NCBI RefSeq assembly: GCF_001661345.1
Contig: NW_017962914.1
Coordinates: 522,439 to 586,438 of the forward strand
Direction: 5' to 3'
Length of the DNA: 64,000 bases
Origin: Ascoidea rubescens DSM 1968
Lineage: Eukaryota; Ascomycota; Saccharomycetes; Ascoideales; Ascoideaceae
Numbering within the stretch: the first letter of the stretch is position 1; every line of letters begins with the position of its first letter. Both the position numbers and the translations under genes were made by a program. Below, piece after piece: positions 10,851 through 21,641 of the stretch. The notes below the pieces were generated by a model. The model saw nothing but the letters and a program-made list of their open reading frames with translations. It did not search any database and was not told the origin of the DNA.

Positions 10851-11341
10851 TTTTAAATTTATTTTTAAGCTTGATCTTTATTTTAATGATTATAATTTTA
10901 TATTCTTAAATACATTACAATTAAATATAATTAAATATAATTAATTTTGTTTTTTTTATAATCTATATTCTATTTTTATTTCTACATATTTGTTATTGCT
11001 TTAATTCTACTTTTATATTATTACCCATAGAAAATATTTTATTTAATGACTTGTTTAAGAATTTAGTGAATAATTAATTATTGATTAATTATAATACAAT
11101 TTTAGAAAAAGAAAAAAAAAATTGATAAAAAAGAGATTATTTAAAAAGAGAGCTTATAAAAGATATGATAAGGTGAAATTTGAGAAAAAATCAATTTTAA
11201 TTTATAATCGATAAATGAATGAGTAATTTATTTTTTTGTTCCAAAGTAATTTGACAATCAAGTTCAAAGATAATTTTTGATTACTTGCTTATAATAATCA
11301 AAACTAATTTACATAAACCTATGACATTCAACCAATTGTAA
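10851..11341. other. Convergent AT-rich spacer NUEM / YSY6
   Basis: This is the shared 3' region of two converging genes, with runs such as TTAAATATAATTAAATATAATT near 10920 and a 14-bp palindrome AATAATTAATTATT near 11069-11082. No gene is seen. Confidence 0.55.
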
Positions 11342-11675
11342 TTAAAAAAGTAAACGAATTAATTCTAATATTCCACCGCCAACAACTAAGAAAACTATCA
11401 AAATCAACCAAGGTTTTGATAATGGAAATTCTTTTTTGGCTTTTGGTCTTGGTTTACCCATTTTTTTTTCCTGTTCTTTGTAAAATTTAGCGTTTGCTAA
11501 CCTTTGTCTAGGTGTTTGAGGAACTGGTTTAGCCTATAAACTCAACAGTGCAAAATTAAGAATTAAATGTTAGAATTCATCATCGATTGGGGATATTGAT
11601 ATATTGAGCTAGCGTTATTCCAAAATCTGGAAAATGGAAATTGAAAACCGAAAAATCGACAAATAAACATACCAT
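11342..11675 (-). CDS. YSY6: YSY6/RAMP4-like ER tail-anchored protein (spliced, 64 aa)
   Basis: This small gene becomes visible only when an intron is allowed. Exon 1 is just the ATG (11673-11675). The intron 11534-11672 (139 nt) starts GTATGT, has a TTCTAAC branch site at 11569-11575 and ends TATAG. Exon 2 is 11342-11533. The product is MAKPVPQTPRQRLANAKFYK, then a basic EQEKKMGKPRPKAKKEF segment, then one membrane span PWLILIVFLVVGGGILELI at the C terminus. The TPRQRLANAKF string and the single C-terminal span match yeast YSY6 and animal RAMP4/SERP1, translocon-associated proteins that aid secretory protein folding under stress. Length (64) fits the family (about 65). Confidence 0.93.
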
Positions 11676-12906
11676 TGCAACAATTATTAAGCGTAAATTT
11701 AGTGTAATGAATAAATCAACAAGAATCGGATTTCTAGTAATGAAAATAGTGATTCTGAGATAGTTCTAGTATTTAGTGATGGTTGTAGTTCTCCCAGCTT
11801 TCATTATTATAAATAGATCTTCCACATCATCTCAAATCAAACTAAAGACGTGGTAAAAACCAGTCCAAAACTGGAATCGGAGCTTCATCCTCAAAAAATA
11901 AATTTGTATGCCCAAGCCCATATAACCTACGTATACCTGTAATGCCAGAACTGGTTCAGCCGTTATTGTAGAAACGCTACTGTCTGATATTATAAACACT
12001 CATGACCTGGAGTTAATCCTGCAACAGGTCTCTAATCTCATAATAACACAGTCATCCGCGCTGTAATCCGTGCTACAGTGCACCGACTGAGTTACCCGTA
12101 TGGCATGCGCAGGTTCACACAAAGCCGCCGGCCAATATGTCTTAAAAACGCAGACTGTGTCATGATACATTATTGTGCATTAATTGGTGCGTGGTTACGT
12201 ATTTGTCTTTTGCTGCCGGCGACCCAACGCCCGTCTATTGTTCAAACTGACTACGGTCCCAACGCACGATTCGTAGTTCAGAGGCTGTTGTTTGTGGGAA
12301 AGTCTTCTCTGATGACCCAATCATAGCACTTTCGCTATCACTGAGAGCAGCTTTTGCTTGTGTTGGGTCTTCTTTGGCTCTGGAATAGGCTGCTGCTTTG
12401 TTTGCTGCTTTGTGTGAAAAAGAGCTGCTCAGCTTGGAGATTTGGTTTAGGTGCAAGAGGAAAGGGAATTTGCTGTTGTACATTGGGTTGGTCAAACTTT
12501 GTAATCGTATATACAGTGGAAAACAAAAGAAGGTTTTGCAGTTAATCAGGTTTATGTAAAATGCCAACTTTTTTTATGGCTTTATTCTTGTCGCTATATC
12601 ATTTCATCATTTTATCAGTTTTTTCTGTCTCAGAGCCCTCCAACTTTCTTCAAAAATGGATTTTACACTTTCCTCTAAATGCTGAGGTTATATTTATCAA
12701 ATGGTGCTATTTCTCTCAAATGATCATAAAGGCTAAACTATTTTTTTTCATATATAATAAAAAAGAGCCCTTTTTCATTTATCTTTTTGGCTCTTCTGTC
12801 ATTTTACAGTAGCTATTAATCAGCACTTAAAATTTAATACCTAATTATTAATTCCTAATTCCTATTACTTCTATATTTCCCTATACTCCTATACCTCTAG
12901 TACTTT
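11676..12906. promoter_or_regulatory. Divergent promoter YSY6 / GT15 copy 1, with GC-rich island
   Basis: This 1.2-kb region lies between divergent genes. About 11850-12330 is markedly GC-rich and contains CpG words (TCCGCGCTG, GCCGCCGG, GCATGCGCAG). A CTGCTGC-type stretch lies near 12389-12416. Apparent open frames on both strands here have no recognisable domain. No tRNA was found. Confidence 0.45.
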
Positions 12907-14343
12907 ATGATGAAAACTGATAAAAATGATCATACATATTTTGATTCAATACCTTTATCTGGAAACTTGAATAAGAAAAAGGCTTTCGATAACAATAGTA
13001 ATAATCATAAGTATAAAAGATACAGTATTTCTTTGAAAACTCAACTTAAACTAGCTGTACTATTTGCTTTATTTGTTATATGTGCTTCTCTTGTGCTTTT
13101 AAAAGATTCTTATGAACCGAATACAATTAATTTAAATTACAATGATTCTAAAAACTCAATAAACCAAAATGCTCTTTCATTCATAAACTCAACTTCAATA
13201 TCAAATAGCAATACCAATCATATTAATAATAAAAGCATCAACAACAACAATAATAATAATAATAATAATAATAACAATGAGACTAATTCAAACTTATCAA
13301 AAGATGACTATTCAAATATTTTGAAAGTCTTCGAAGAATCAAGATATGATTTATTTAAACCTTCAAAAGTGAACGCCACTTTAGTAACTCTTGCCAGAAA
13401 TTCTGATTTATGGACTTTAGTAGATACAATACGATCCGTTGAAGATCGTTTCAATAGTAAATTTCACTATGATTGGATTTTTCTTAATAATGAAGGCTTC
13501 ACTCAAGAGTTTATTGATACAACTTCATCGTTAATTTCAGGTACTGTTAAATATGGCACAATCCCCAAGGAACAATGGTCCTACCCACCAAATATCGATT
13601 TAAAAAAAGCTGAAAGGTCAAGACAATTATTGGCTAATCAAGCCATAATCTACGGTAATTCAGAATCATATAGACATATGTGTAGATACCAATCAGGTTT
13701 TCTTTGGAAACATCATTTGTTAAACAGTTATGACTACTATTGGAGGATTGACTCTGATGTGATGTATCATTGCGATATCAATTATGATGTATTCAAATTT
13801 ATGAAAGATAACAATAAGACCTATGGTTTCACTATATCATTATTTGAAACTCCTGGTACTGTTCCAACTTTATGGAGAACAGTTAAAAGATTTCTTAAAA
13901 AACATAAAAATGAAAATTTACTTCATCCAAATAATTTCATGGATTTTGTTTCAAACAGTAAGGGAAATGGCTACAACTACTGTCATTTTTGGTCCAATTT
14001 TGAGATTGCAGATTTGAATTTCTTTAGAAGTGAAACATACCAAAAGTTTTTCAATTACTTAGATGAAGAAGGTGGTTTCTTTTACGAACGATGGGGTGAC
14101 GCTCCAATTCATTCAATCGCCATAAGTCTATTTGAAGATAAGGATAAAATCCATTACTTTGATGATATTGGCTACACTCATGATGACTTCTCAAACTGTC
14201 CATTTGATAGTGATTTCAGAAGAAAAAATCATTGCTCTTGCAATCCCAAAAAGGATTTCACCTGGAAAGGTGCTAGTTGCACTGACAGATATTTTGATGT
14301 TAAAGGATTAACAAGACCGGAAGGTTGGGAAGCTTATACTTGA
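12907..14343 (+). CDS. GT15 alpha-1,2-mannosyltransferase, array copy 1 (KRE2/MNT1/KTR family)
   Basis: This type II Golgi membrane enzyme (478 residues) adds alpha-1,2-mannose from GDP-mannose to O- and N-linked glycans. A short basic cytosolic tail precedes one membrane span (about 48-65), then a Ser/Asn-rich stem with a ~13-residue Asn run, and a catalytic domain from about 150 to the end. GT15 hallmarks are [46 protein letters not shown], the metal-site region YWRIDSDVMYHCDINYD (the other copies have EPD instead of DSD), [17 protein letters not shown] and [19 protein letters not shown]. The C-terminal cysteine pattern CSCNPKKDFTWKGASC is kept. It is the most divergent of the four tandem copies. 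ATGATG at 12907 is the start. Confidence 0.95.
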   Translation: MMKTDKNDHTYFDSIPLSGNLNKKKAFDNNSNNHKYKRYSISLKTQLKLAVLFALFVICASLVLLKDSYEPNTINLNYNDSKNSINQNALSFINSTSISNSNTNHINNKSINNNNNNNNNNNNNETNSNLSKDDYSNILKVFEESRYDLFKPSKVNATLVTLARNSDLWTLVDTIRSVEDRFNSKFHYDWIFLNNEGFTQEFIDTTSSLISGTVKYGTIPKEQWSYPPNIDLKKAERSRQLLANQAIIYGNSESYRHMCRYQSGFLWKHHLLNSYDYYWRIDSDVMYHCDINYDVFKFMKDNNKTYGFTISLFETPGTVPTLWRTVKRFLKKHKNENLLHPNNFMDFVSNSKGNGYNYCHFWSNFEIADLNFFRSETYQKFFNYLDEEGGFFYERWGDAPIHSIAISLFEDKDKIHYFDDIGYTHDDFSNCPFDSDFRRKNHCSCNPKKDFTWKGASCTDRYFDVKGLTRPEGWEAYT

Positions 14344-15153
14344 GTACACCAATAACATATATATATATATTTGTTTTTTTTCTGGTTTTTTTTTCTTCTT
14401 TTTATGCTCTGCTTTTTTGTGTTTTCTTCTTCTCTATATTCTTTTTCCTGACTCTTGTTTGTTTCTTGTTTGGTTTTTGTTTTCATGGCACTTTGACTTG
14501 TGGTTCTCAATCAAAAACTTCTGTTATTTCTGCTCTTTTCTAGATATCTGTATTTAATCTTTTGCTCTGAAAATCGCTATTAGACAAATGAATTGTGAAT
14601 CCCATTGGCTGATTGGCTGCAGTGGATACAAAAAAATCAAATTGCCCGATATGCACTATTCTGCTTTCCCACATGGAGATAAGCCTTTTTCTGTCTGGCT
14701 GCAGCAATCCAGAACACCGACGTACTCTTCAAGAAGACGAAATCTCTCTTTTGGAGTTCGAAACATCTGACAGACATTGAGCCATTTCTCCTTCTTTCAC
14801 ACAGCAGTCCAGGAAATGCCTGTTGATGAAGACCTCTTATACTGCTTCTCCTGTAGATTGGCCCAGGCACTTTTTTGCTTCAGCATCTGGTGCTGCCTGA
14901 CCAAACTCTCCAAAACCTGATGTTACTTGGAAAACAACATCCACTTACCTAAGCAATCCCACAACAAAACAACAACCCATCTTCAGCCTTAAGCAAAACC
15001 AACAACATCGCTCGGAATAGATGGAAGAAATTCAGAATATAGCAAATACCATATAATACAGCAGCCTGAAATACAAAATACTATCTCGCAATATATTTGA
15101 CAACAGGATTCAAATGACCTGTCACTAAGAGTTGAGCAATTCGTCAATCTACT
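14344..15153. promoter_or_regulatory. Promoter of GT15 copy 2
   Basis: A T-rich stretch (14360-14480) fits 3' UTR/terminator sequence of copy 1. It is followed by a mixed-composition promoter with two close inverted CCAAT boxes (CATTGGCTGATTGGCTG, 14603-14619). No gene is seen. Confidence 0.45.
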
Positions 15154-16395
15154 ATGCAGAATTTTGTAACGTTTGTTTTTTCAAGACTAAAAAAACTAAG
15201 TAGGGAGTTGAGGCTCTTTCTAACCGTTTTTGTCGCCATAATATTCGTATCCTTGATTTTATTGTCCTTGAATTACAGCGATCAAAAGGAGACTAGTCTT
15301 ATTCCACCTAAAAAATATATCAAAAATCTACAAAAAAATCACCAACCAATAGCTGGTAAACATGATTATCAAGATTTTTTCAAGGAATTTGAAGATGCTG
15401 AATATGATTTAATCAAAAGCACTAAAGCAAATGCAACTTTTGTTACTTTAGCCAGAAACAGTGATGTTTGGGGGATGGTCAAGTCCATTAGGTCAGTCGA
15501 AGATCGATTCAACAGAAAATTCCATTATGATTGGGTGTTTCTTAATGACGAAGAATTTTCAGAAGAATTTATTGATGCAACTACAGCTGTCTGTAGCGGA
15601 AAAACTAAATATGGTGTTATACCCGTTGAACAATGGTCTTTTCCATCTTTTATTAATACTGAAAAAGTTGATAAAAATAGAGCAAGGTTGAAAAAATTGG
15701 GCATAATCTATGGAGATTCAATATCATATAGACACATGTGTAGGTATGAATCAGGTTTTTTTTGGAGACATCCATTGGTAAACGAATATGAATGGTACTG
15801 GAGAGTTGAACCAGACATATCCTTTCATTGTGATATCAATTATGATTTGTTCAAGTATATGGAAATCAACAATCAAACATATGGATTTGCTATATCATTA
15901 AAAGAATTTCACAAGACAATTCCATCTTTATGGAAACATACCAAATTATTTTTAAAAAAGAATCCAGATTATTTGCACCAAAACAATCTTATGGACTTTC
16001 TTTCAGAAGATAACGGTCATACCTATAATTTATGTCATTTTTGGTCAAATTTCGAAATTGGAAATCTAAATTTCTTTAGAAGTCAAAAGTATCGAGAATA
16101 TTTTGATCACTTGGATAAAACTGGGGGATTTTTTTATGAAAGATGGGGAGATGCTCCCATTCATTCAATGGCTGTGAGTTTATTTGAAGATAAAGAGAAG
16201 ATTCATTTTTTTGACGATATTGGCTACACACACGATATATTTACAAGTTGTCCAATTAGCAAGAAATTCCGGAAAGATAACCATTGTGCTTGTAATCCCA
16301 ATGATGATTTTGCCTGGAGGAGTTATAGTTGCACAGGGAGATATTTTGATGTCAAAGGACTTAAAAAGCCTGATGGTTGGGAGGATTATACATAA
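15154..16395 (+). CDS. GT15 alpha-1,2-mannosyltransferase, array copy 2
   Basis: This 413-residue type II membrane glycosyltransferase has a membrane span at about residues 20-38 and a short stem without the Asn runs of its neighbours. The catalytic domain has all family motifs: [86 protein letters not shown] and [21 protein letters not shown]. The Glu of SNFEI and the EPD are in regions thought to serve catalysis and Mn2+ binding in KRE2. It is closer to copies 3 and 4 than to copy 1. Start: ATG at 15154. The frame is intact. Confidence 0.95.
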   Translation: MQNFVTFVFSRLKKLSRELRLFLTVFVAIIFVSLILLSLNYSDQKETSLIPPKKYIKNLQKNHQPIAGKHDYQDFFKEFEDAEYDLIKSTKANATFVTLARNSDVWGMVKSIRSVEDRFNRKFHYDWVFLNDEEFSEEFIDATTAVCSGKTKYGVIPVEQWSFPSFINTEKVDKNRARLKKLGIIYGDSISYRHMCRYESGFFWRHPLVNEYEWYWRVEPDISFHCDINYDLFKYMEINNQTYGFAISLKEFHKTIPSLWKHTKLFLKKNPDYLHQNNLMDFLSEDNGHTYNLCHFWSNFEIGNLNFFRSQKYREYFDHLDKTGGFFYERWGDAPIHSMAVSLFEDKEKIHFFDDIGYTHDIFTSCPISKKFRKDNHCACNPNDDFAWRSYSCTGRYFDVKGLKKPDGWEDYT

Positions 16396-17185
16396 AAGAA
16401 AAGCAGTAAAGCAATTATTTTATTATTTTACTTTTTTACTTTTCCAATATTTTACTTTTTTACTTTTTTAATATTTTACTTTTTTATTATTTGATCTTTT
16501 TTTTTTTCTTTTAATTATATTGTAATTATAGTCTAAAAAGAACACTACGTTATGATAGTAATACTAAGTAAATTTCTAAAAAAATCAAAATATGAAAGTG
16601 GCTTTGGCTCCACATAGCTAAAAATATTTCATTCCTAAGACGAGTGTGTTTGAAATGGAAAGGAGAAGGTAAATATAAGAGTCTGAATGGAAAGCTATGA
16701 AGAACAAATTAAGATCCCACAGAGAAAAATTGCTTAAAAGTATAAAAGAGTTTAGAAAAATGCAAATTGAAATGGAAATTTTGGAAAAATCAGCAGAAAA
16801 ACTGAAGAAAACGAAATAAAGTTGGTCTATTTTAGGTGGATTTTTCAACGTGTGGATTTTTTATTCACATTGAAAGTAAGACAAAGATAGCAGATGAGTG
16901 AAATTTGATGATGAATTGTATGAAATGCAAACTAGATAATTATAGGCTTAATAGGGCTTAATAGAGATAATTGTAGTTGCCAGTGAGATTATTATTATAT
17001 CTATTTTATTTTAATAGTTTCGATTTACATTTTGATTATCTTCTTATATTACAATATATTATATTGTTTTTTGTTTTTTTTCACTCGTCGGGTCCTTTTC
17101 TGGGATTAAATAAGGGAGAATTGGTTTTCAATGCTTGATATCTGGAATAAATAGAGATAGCATACAAATAAGATATATAACTAAA
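16396..17185. promoter_or_regulatory. Promoter of GT15 copy 3
   Basis: It begins with a TTTTACTTTT-type repeat (16425-16495), probably the copy 2 terminator, and continues AT-rich. An upstream ATG at 17131 opens a 7-codon frame ending at TAG, 31 bp before the copy 3 start. Confidence 0.45.
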
Positions 17186-18562
17186 ATGAGGTTATTGATT
17201 AATAATTATCGATTTAAAATAATTGCATTAATTTTATTTGGACTACTTTTATTGATTGGTTTCAACTTAACAAGTCTCCATTCGTTGGATAATTACGATT
17301 TAGTTAATCTTAGCATAAACAGGTTCAAAAATCTTACAGATAATGAGATAATTTTAAAGTTACTAGATTTTGATATTGGTAGTGAGAAAGATGATGAGAA
17401 TGTGATCCAGAATGACAATGAAGACGATAAACGAATTTTGTTGAACAAGACTCAATACGAAGAAATATTTAAACAAGTAGAGACCAAGCAATATAATATG
17501 GTAGCAAAAAGCAAAGCAAAGGCCACATTTGTTACTTTGGCGAGAAATAGTGAGTTATGGGGATTAGTGAATTCGATTAGATCAGTTGAAGATCGATTTA
17601 ATAGAAAATTTCACTATGATTGGGTTTTTCTTAATGATGATGATTTCAGTGAAGAGTTTATTGAGACTACAAAATCATTGTGTAGTGGGAAAGTCAAGTA
17701 TGGGAAAATTCCAAAAGAACAATGGTCATACCCAGATTTTATTGATATCAAGAAAGCAGATAAAGCAAGATCAAGATTGAAGGAACTAGGAGTAATATAT
17801 GGAGATTCGGAGTCTTATAGACACATGTGTAGGTTTGAATCAGGGTTCTTCTGGAGACATCCATTGTTAGATGAATATGACTGGTACTGGAGAGTTGAAC
17901 CAGATATCAANTCAGGGTTCTTCTGGAGACATCCATTGTTAGATGAATATGACTGGTACTGGAGAGTTGAACCAGATATCAAATTTTACTGTGATATCGA
18001 CTACGACGTGTTTAAATTTATGGAGGATAATAATAAAGTCTATGGGTTTACTATATCGTTAATGGAGTATCAAAGAACCATACCATCATTATGGAGGGCT
18101 ACAAAGGGATTTATTCGACAGCATCCTCAGTATTTGCACAAGAATAATTTTTTGAAATTTATATCCGACAATAAGGGCAAAACATACAATCTCTGTCATT
18201 TTTGGTCAAATTTTGAGATTGCCAGTTTGAATTTCTTTAGAAGTGACAAATATCGCGAATACTTTGAATATTTGGATAAAACTGGGGGATTCTTTTACGA
18301 GAGATGGGGAGACGCGCCAATTCACTCGATTGCTGTCAGTTTGTTCGAGGATAGAGAGAAGATTCATCATTTTGGAGACTTGGGATACACCCACGATGTG
18401 TTCACGAGCTGTCCCATCGACAAAGAGTTTCGAAAGAAGCAGCGCTGTTCGTGCAACCCTCAGGATGACTTTGACTGGACAGTGGGCAGTTGTACCTGGC
18501 GATATTTCGAGCTCAACAGGTTGAAGAAGCCCGAAGGATGGCAGAACTACAAGGACTGGTGA
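17186..18562 (+). CDS. GT15 alpha-1,2-mannosyltransferase, array copy 3 (contains assembly join)
   Basis: This is a type II membrane GT15 enzyme. The ATG at 17186 ([11 protein letters not shown]) is chosen; the open frame runs upstream only to a TTG. The membrane span is at about residues 10-27 and the stem is acidic. Motifs: [85 protein letters not shown] and [21 protein letters not shown]. As given, the protein is 458 residues including 24 extra ones: bases 17840-17910 are repeated exactly at 17912-17982 with a single N between them. Since 71 + 1 = 72, the frame survives by chance. No GT15 protein I know has this duplication, so the true length is probably 434. The 3' end is GC-rich. Confidence 0.93.
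   Translation: MRLLINNYRFKIIALILFGLLLLIGFNLTSLHSLDNYDLVNLSINRFKNLTDNEIILKLLDFDIGSEKDDENVIQNDNEDDKRILLNKTQYEEIFKQVETKQYNMVAKSKAKATFVTLARNSELWGLVNSIRSVEDRFNRKFHYDWVFLNDDDFSEEFIETTKSLCSGKVKYGKIPKEQWSYPDFIDIKKADKARSRLKELGVIYGDSESYRHMCRFESGFFWRHPLLDEYDWYWRVEPDIXSGFFWRHPLLDEYDWYWRVEPDIKFYCDIDYDVFKFMEDNNKVYGFTISLMEYQRTIPSLWRATKGFIRQHPQYLHKNNFLKFISDNKGKTYNLCHFWSNFEIASLNFFRSDKYREYFEYLDKTGGFFYERWGDAPIHSIAVSLFEDREKIHHFGDLGYTHDVFTSCPIDKEFRKKQRCSCNPQDDFDWTVGSCTWRYFELNRLKKPEGWQNYKDW
17840..17982 (+). repeat. Exact 71-bp tandem duplication split by one N (probable scaffold join)
   Basis: Bases 17840-17910 and 17912-17982 are identical, and base 17911 is the N. This is what an unmerged contig overlap looks like. 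It lies in a tract shared almost perfectly with GT15 copy 4. Confidence 0.92.
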
Positions 18563-18934
18563 TGCTATATATATATTTATACACATTTATATAAATTAGT
18601 GTTTATTAAAAGATATTCAATGTGATAGAGATTGGAAGTACCGGTTCCATGGATTTCCGTGGATTTCCATGCTTTGTCGAACAATCTTGGCGACCACTTT
18701 GGTTGGACAGTCGTTAGAGGCGGCGACTTAGCGGACTGACTAGGTTTTGTTTTTCTGTTTTTTTCTGTTATTTTTGCTTTTTTTCGGGTGTTCGCTGTTG
18801 TTTCTCTGTTCGACTGTGGCCAGCACTAAGAAAGCTATTTATAAAATGAGACTAGCGTGGAAAAAAGGTGAAAACAGTTTTGCACGTCTGTTTCATTTCT
18901 GGTTGCTAGCACTTCGATCTCTGAGGAGCAGACG
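18563..18934. promoter_or_regulatory. GC-richer promoter of GT15 copy 4
   Basis: After a short AT-rich 3' UTR, 18630-18930 is relatively GC-rich. GGATTTCC is directly repeated (GGATTTCCGTGGATTTCC, 18652-18669). The enrichment is continuous with the GC-rich 3' end of copy 3. Confidence 0.45.
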
Positions 18935-20376
18935 ATGAACCAGATCCATTCGTATTACAGCAGAATGTCGAAGAGAGTGCTATTGAACCAGAGGTTCAAG
19001 ATAACCATCTTGGTGGTGGTGTTGTTGGTCTCATCCCTCTCGATTTACTATTACAATGGGGATCTTGGGCAGCAGCCAAGTGGACAAGATGGTGGTTTGA
19101 AAATATTGTCCCATGGGGGTGCTGATGGATTTAGCGATGGCAATAAGGATGGGTATGATGAATTGCAGAACAACCATGATACCAGTTATTTTAATGACGA
19201 TAAGGCTGCCAGTGACAATAATAATAATGATAATAATAGTAATAATAATGATAATAATCATATTAGTCTTGATACGTTGGACCAGAATCTAAGGGATAAA
19301 TTAAACAAGAATTTCAATGAAAAGCAGCTATCATTAACCAAGAGTGAATATCAAGAGCTAGTCAAAGCATTTGAAGAAAATCAGTACAGGATATTTAAGA
19401 AATCTAAAGCCAATGCTACATTTGTAACATTGGCAAGAAACAGCGATATTTGGGGGATAGTTGATGCAATTCGATCAGTTGAAGATCGATTCAATAAAAA
19501 GTTTCATTACGACTGGATTTTCCTTAATGATGAAGAGTTTTCGCAGGACTTTATTGATGCAACGTCAGCAATTGTTTCGGGAAAGACCAAGTATGGAAAG
19601 ATTCCCAAAGAACAATGGTCTTATCCGGATTTTCTTGATGTTGAGAAAGCAGACAAAGCGAGAGAGGAAATGAAAGAAAAAGGTATAATATATGGAGATT
19701 CAGTGTCCTATAGACACATGTGTAGGTTTGAATCAGGGTTCTCTGGAGACATCCATTGTTAGATGAATATGACTGGTACTGGAGAGTTGAACCAGATATC
19801 AAATTTTACTGTGATATCGACTACGATTTATTCAAGTTTATGGAGCTCACTAACCAAACATACGCATTCACCATATCAATTTATGAATTTGAAGCTACAA
19901 TTCCAACATTGTGGCAGACTACAAAGGATTTTCTTAAGGAACATCCAGATTATTTACACGAGAACAATCTTATGAGTTTCCTATCTGACAATGGAGGAGA
20001 GAAATACAATTTATGTCATTTCTGGTCGAATTTTGAGATTGCCAGTTTGAATTTCTTTAGAAGCCAAAAATATCGAGAGTATTTTGATTATTTGGATAAA
20101 ACCGGGGGATTCTTTTACGAGAGATGGGGAGACGCGCCAATTCACTCGATTGCTGTCAGTTTGTTTGAAGACCGTAACAAAATCCACTTTTTCGACGACA
20201 TTGGATACAACCATGGAGTCTACCACAGCTGTCCTCTCAACACTGAGTTTCGAAAGAAACACCACTGTTCGTGCAACCCAGATAACGACTTCACCTGGAG
20301 AGGTTACAGCTGCACCACCAAATACTTTGATGTTCAAGGTCTTACCAAACCAGCAGAATGGAAGGACTACACTTAG
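18935..20376 (+). CDS. GT15 alpha-1,2-mannosyltransferase, array copy 4 (one frameshift as assembled)
   Basis: This GT15 enzyme has a membrane span at about residues 23-40 and a long Gly/Asp/Asn-rich stem. The first frame (18935-19762) carries [33 protein letters not shown] and [12 protein letters not shown], then runs off-frame. The second (to 20376) resumes with [23 protein letters not shown] and continues through [18 protein letters not shown] and [21 protein letters not shown] to the normal end. Comparison with copy 3 shows a single missing T at about 19741-19743 inside a 118-bp tract (19709-19826) that is otherwise identical between the two genes. Either the gene is freshly broken or the base was lost in assembly. 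The latter is favoured because copy 3 has an assembly join in the same tract. An alternative start is the ATG at 18965. Confidence 0.9.
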
Positions 20377-21641
20377 CGTGCTTGTAGCTGCACGAATACA
20401 TGTTTTTGCATACTGTTTGACACAAGAAGTCTACTTTTGCTTAGCGTTCGCTATTCGGCGTCATGAGATAGACCGCAAAAGCAAAGCACGTGCTTGTGGT
20501 ACAACTTCAACCCTTGTGAGATACTGAGATGAGAAGCAACAGATGCCGTTGTTTCGACCACACGTGTTGTATCCGACAGCACCGCAGCCAGAAGAAAGCT
20601 TGTTTTTCCAGCAAAACCGGTGCACCAACCCAGCAACTGTGCAAGAAAGGTCCGGGCACAGCAGCGCAAACAGAGCTCGGCTTTGCTTTCCGGGAAGGTG
20701 CCGACAAGTTGCGCAAGTTATAGAGTGAGCACAGAATCCGCGCAACTTAGAACGGACAGGCAGGGGCGGCCGAGTCAGAGCTGCGCGTGCTGCGCGTGCT
20801 GCGTGTGCTTCTTCTGCTTCTTCAAAAGCTGGGTCTTGTGCTGGTGTGGCAGTGGTGTTTGTCTCCTTTCCAGCTGCTTTTGCCTGGCATTGTTTGCTGC
20901 TCTGCCAATTGCTCGTCTTTCTCTCTTTGCTGCTTTTCCTTTTTTCGCTGTTTCGCTGTTCGCTTTTTCTTTTCATTTTTCATCCTCTTCCACTTTCACT
21001 TTCCTCCCCCTTAATTCGTCCAACTCATCCTCACCAACTTTTGCCCACTCTAGCTAATTTCATAATCTTCCAATCTTATTGACCTTAAACACTTCAATTA
21101 GATAAACTGCTAATTTTAAATCCACTGAAATCCAGTTTATTATTGCAAAGAAGAACTGATCTACAAATCAAGAACAAATAGACAGCAAATTTAAAAAAGA
21201 AATAAAGAAATAAAGAAATAAAGAAGAAAAACAAAAAAAAACAAAAAAAAACAACAATCTAACCAACAGCATTATAACATTATCATTAAAAACAAAAACA
21301 ATTATTGAAAAAATAACAAAAAAAAACTAAAAAGAACCAAATAAGAACTAAAAAAACAGATTCTTCATTTATCTTTCTATTCAATCCTTTTGTATTCTAT
21401 TAATAATTTCTTTCTTTCTTTCTTATTTTCTAATCTCTGGTTTCTAACTAATCATTAATTATTAATTCTTCGTTTTCTATTCTTATTTCTCTACTCATTC
21501 TAATTCTCTAATTCCTTATTACATTTATTATACTCGTTATTATTCACTTGTCTATCTACTATCTATCTGTTTAATTATATTTATTGAGCTTGTTTTTATT
21601 TTTTTTTTTTTCTTAGAAAATTTTTTTTTAATTAAAAAAAA
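20377..21641. promoter_or_regulatory. JSN1 promoter and long leader, with GC-rich island
   Basis: 20400-20900 is GC-rich and includes a GCTGCGCGT-type triplet repeat (20781-20800) and CTTCTGCTTCTTC. It grades into a T/C-rich and then A-rich leader (21170-21640) just before the ATG, typical of a long yeast 5' UTR. Open frames over the GC-rich part on both strands show no domain and are not called. Confidence 0.45.

Noticed and set aside
12235-12567. Minus-strand open frame of 110 codons between YSY6 and GT15 copy 1
   Set aside because: No domain, and its position in a GC-rich promoter predicts chance openness.
20461-20976. Minus-strand open frame of 171 codons in the JSN1 upstream region
   Set aside because: Lies wholly in a GC-rich promoter island, has biased composition and no recognisable domain; overlapping frames are equally open.
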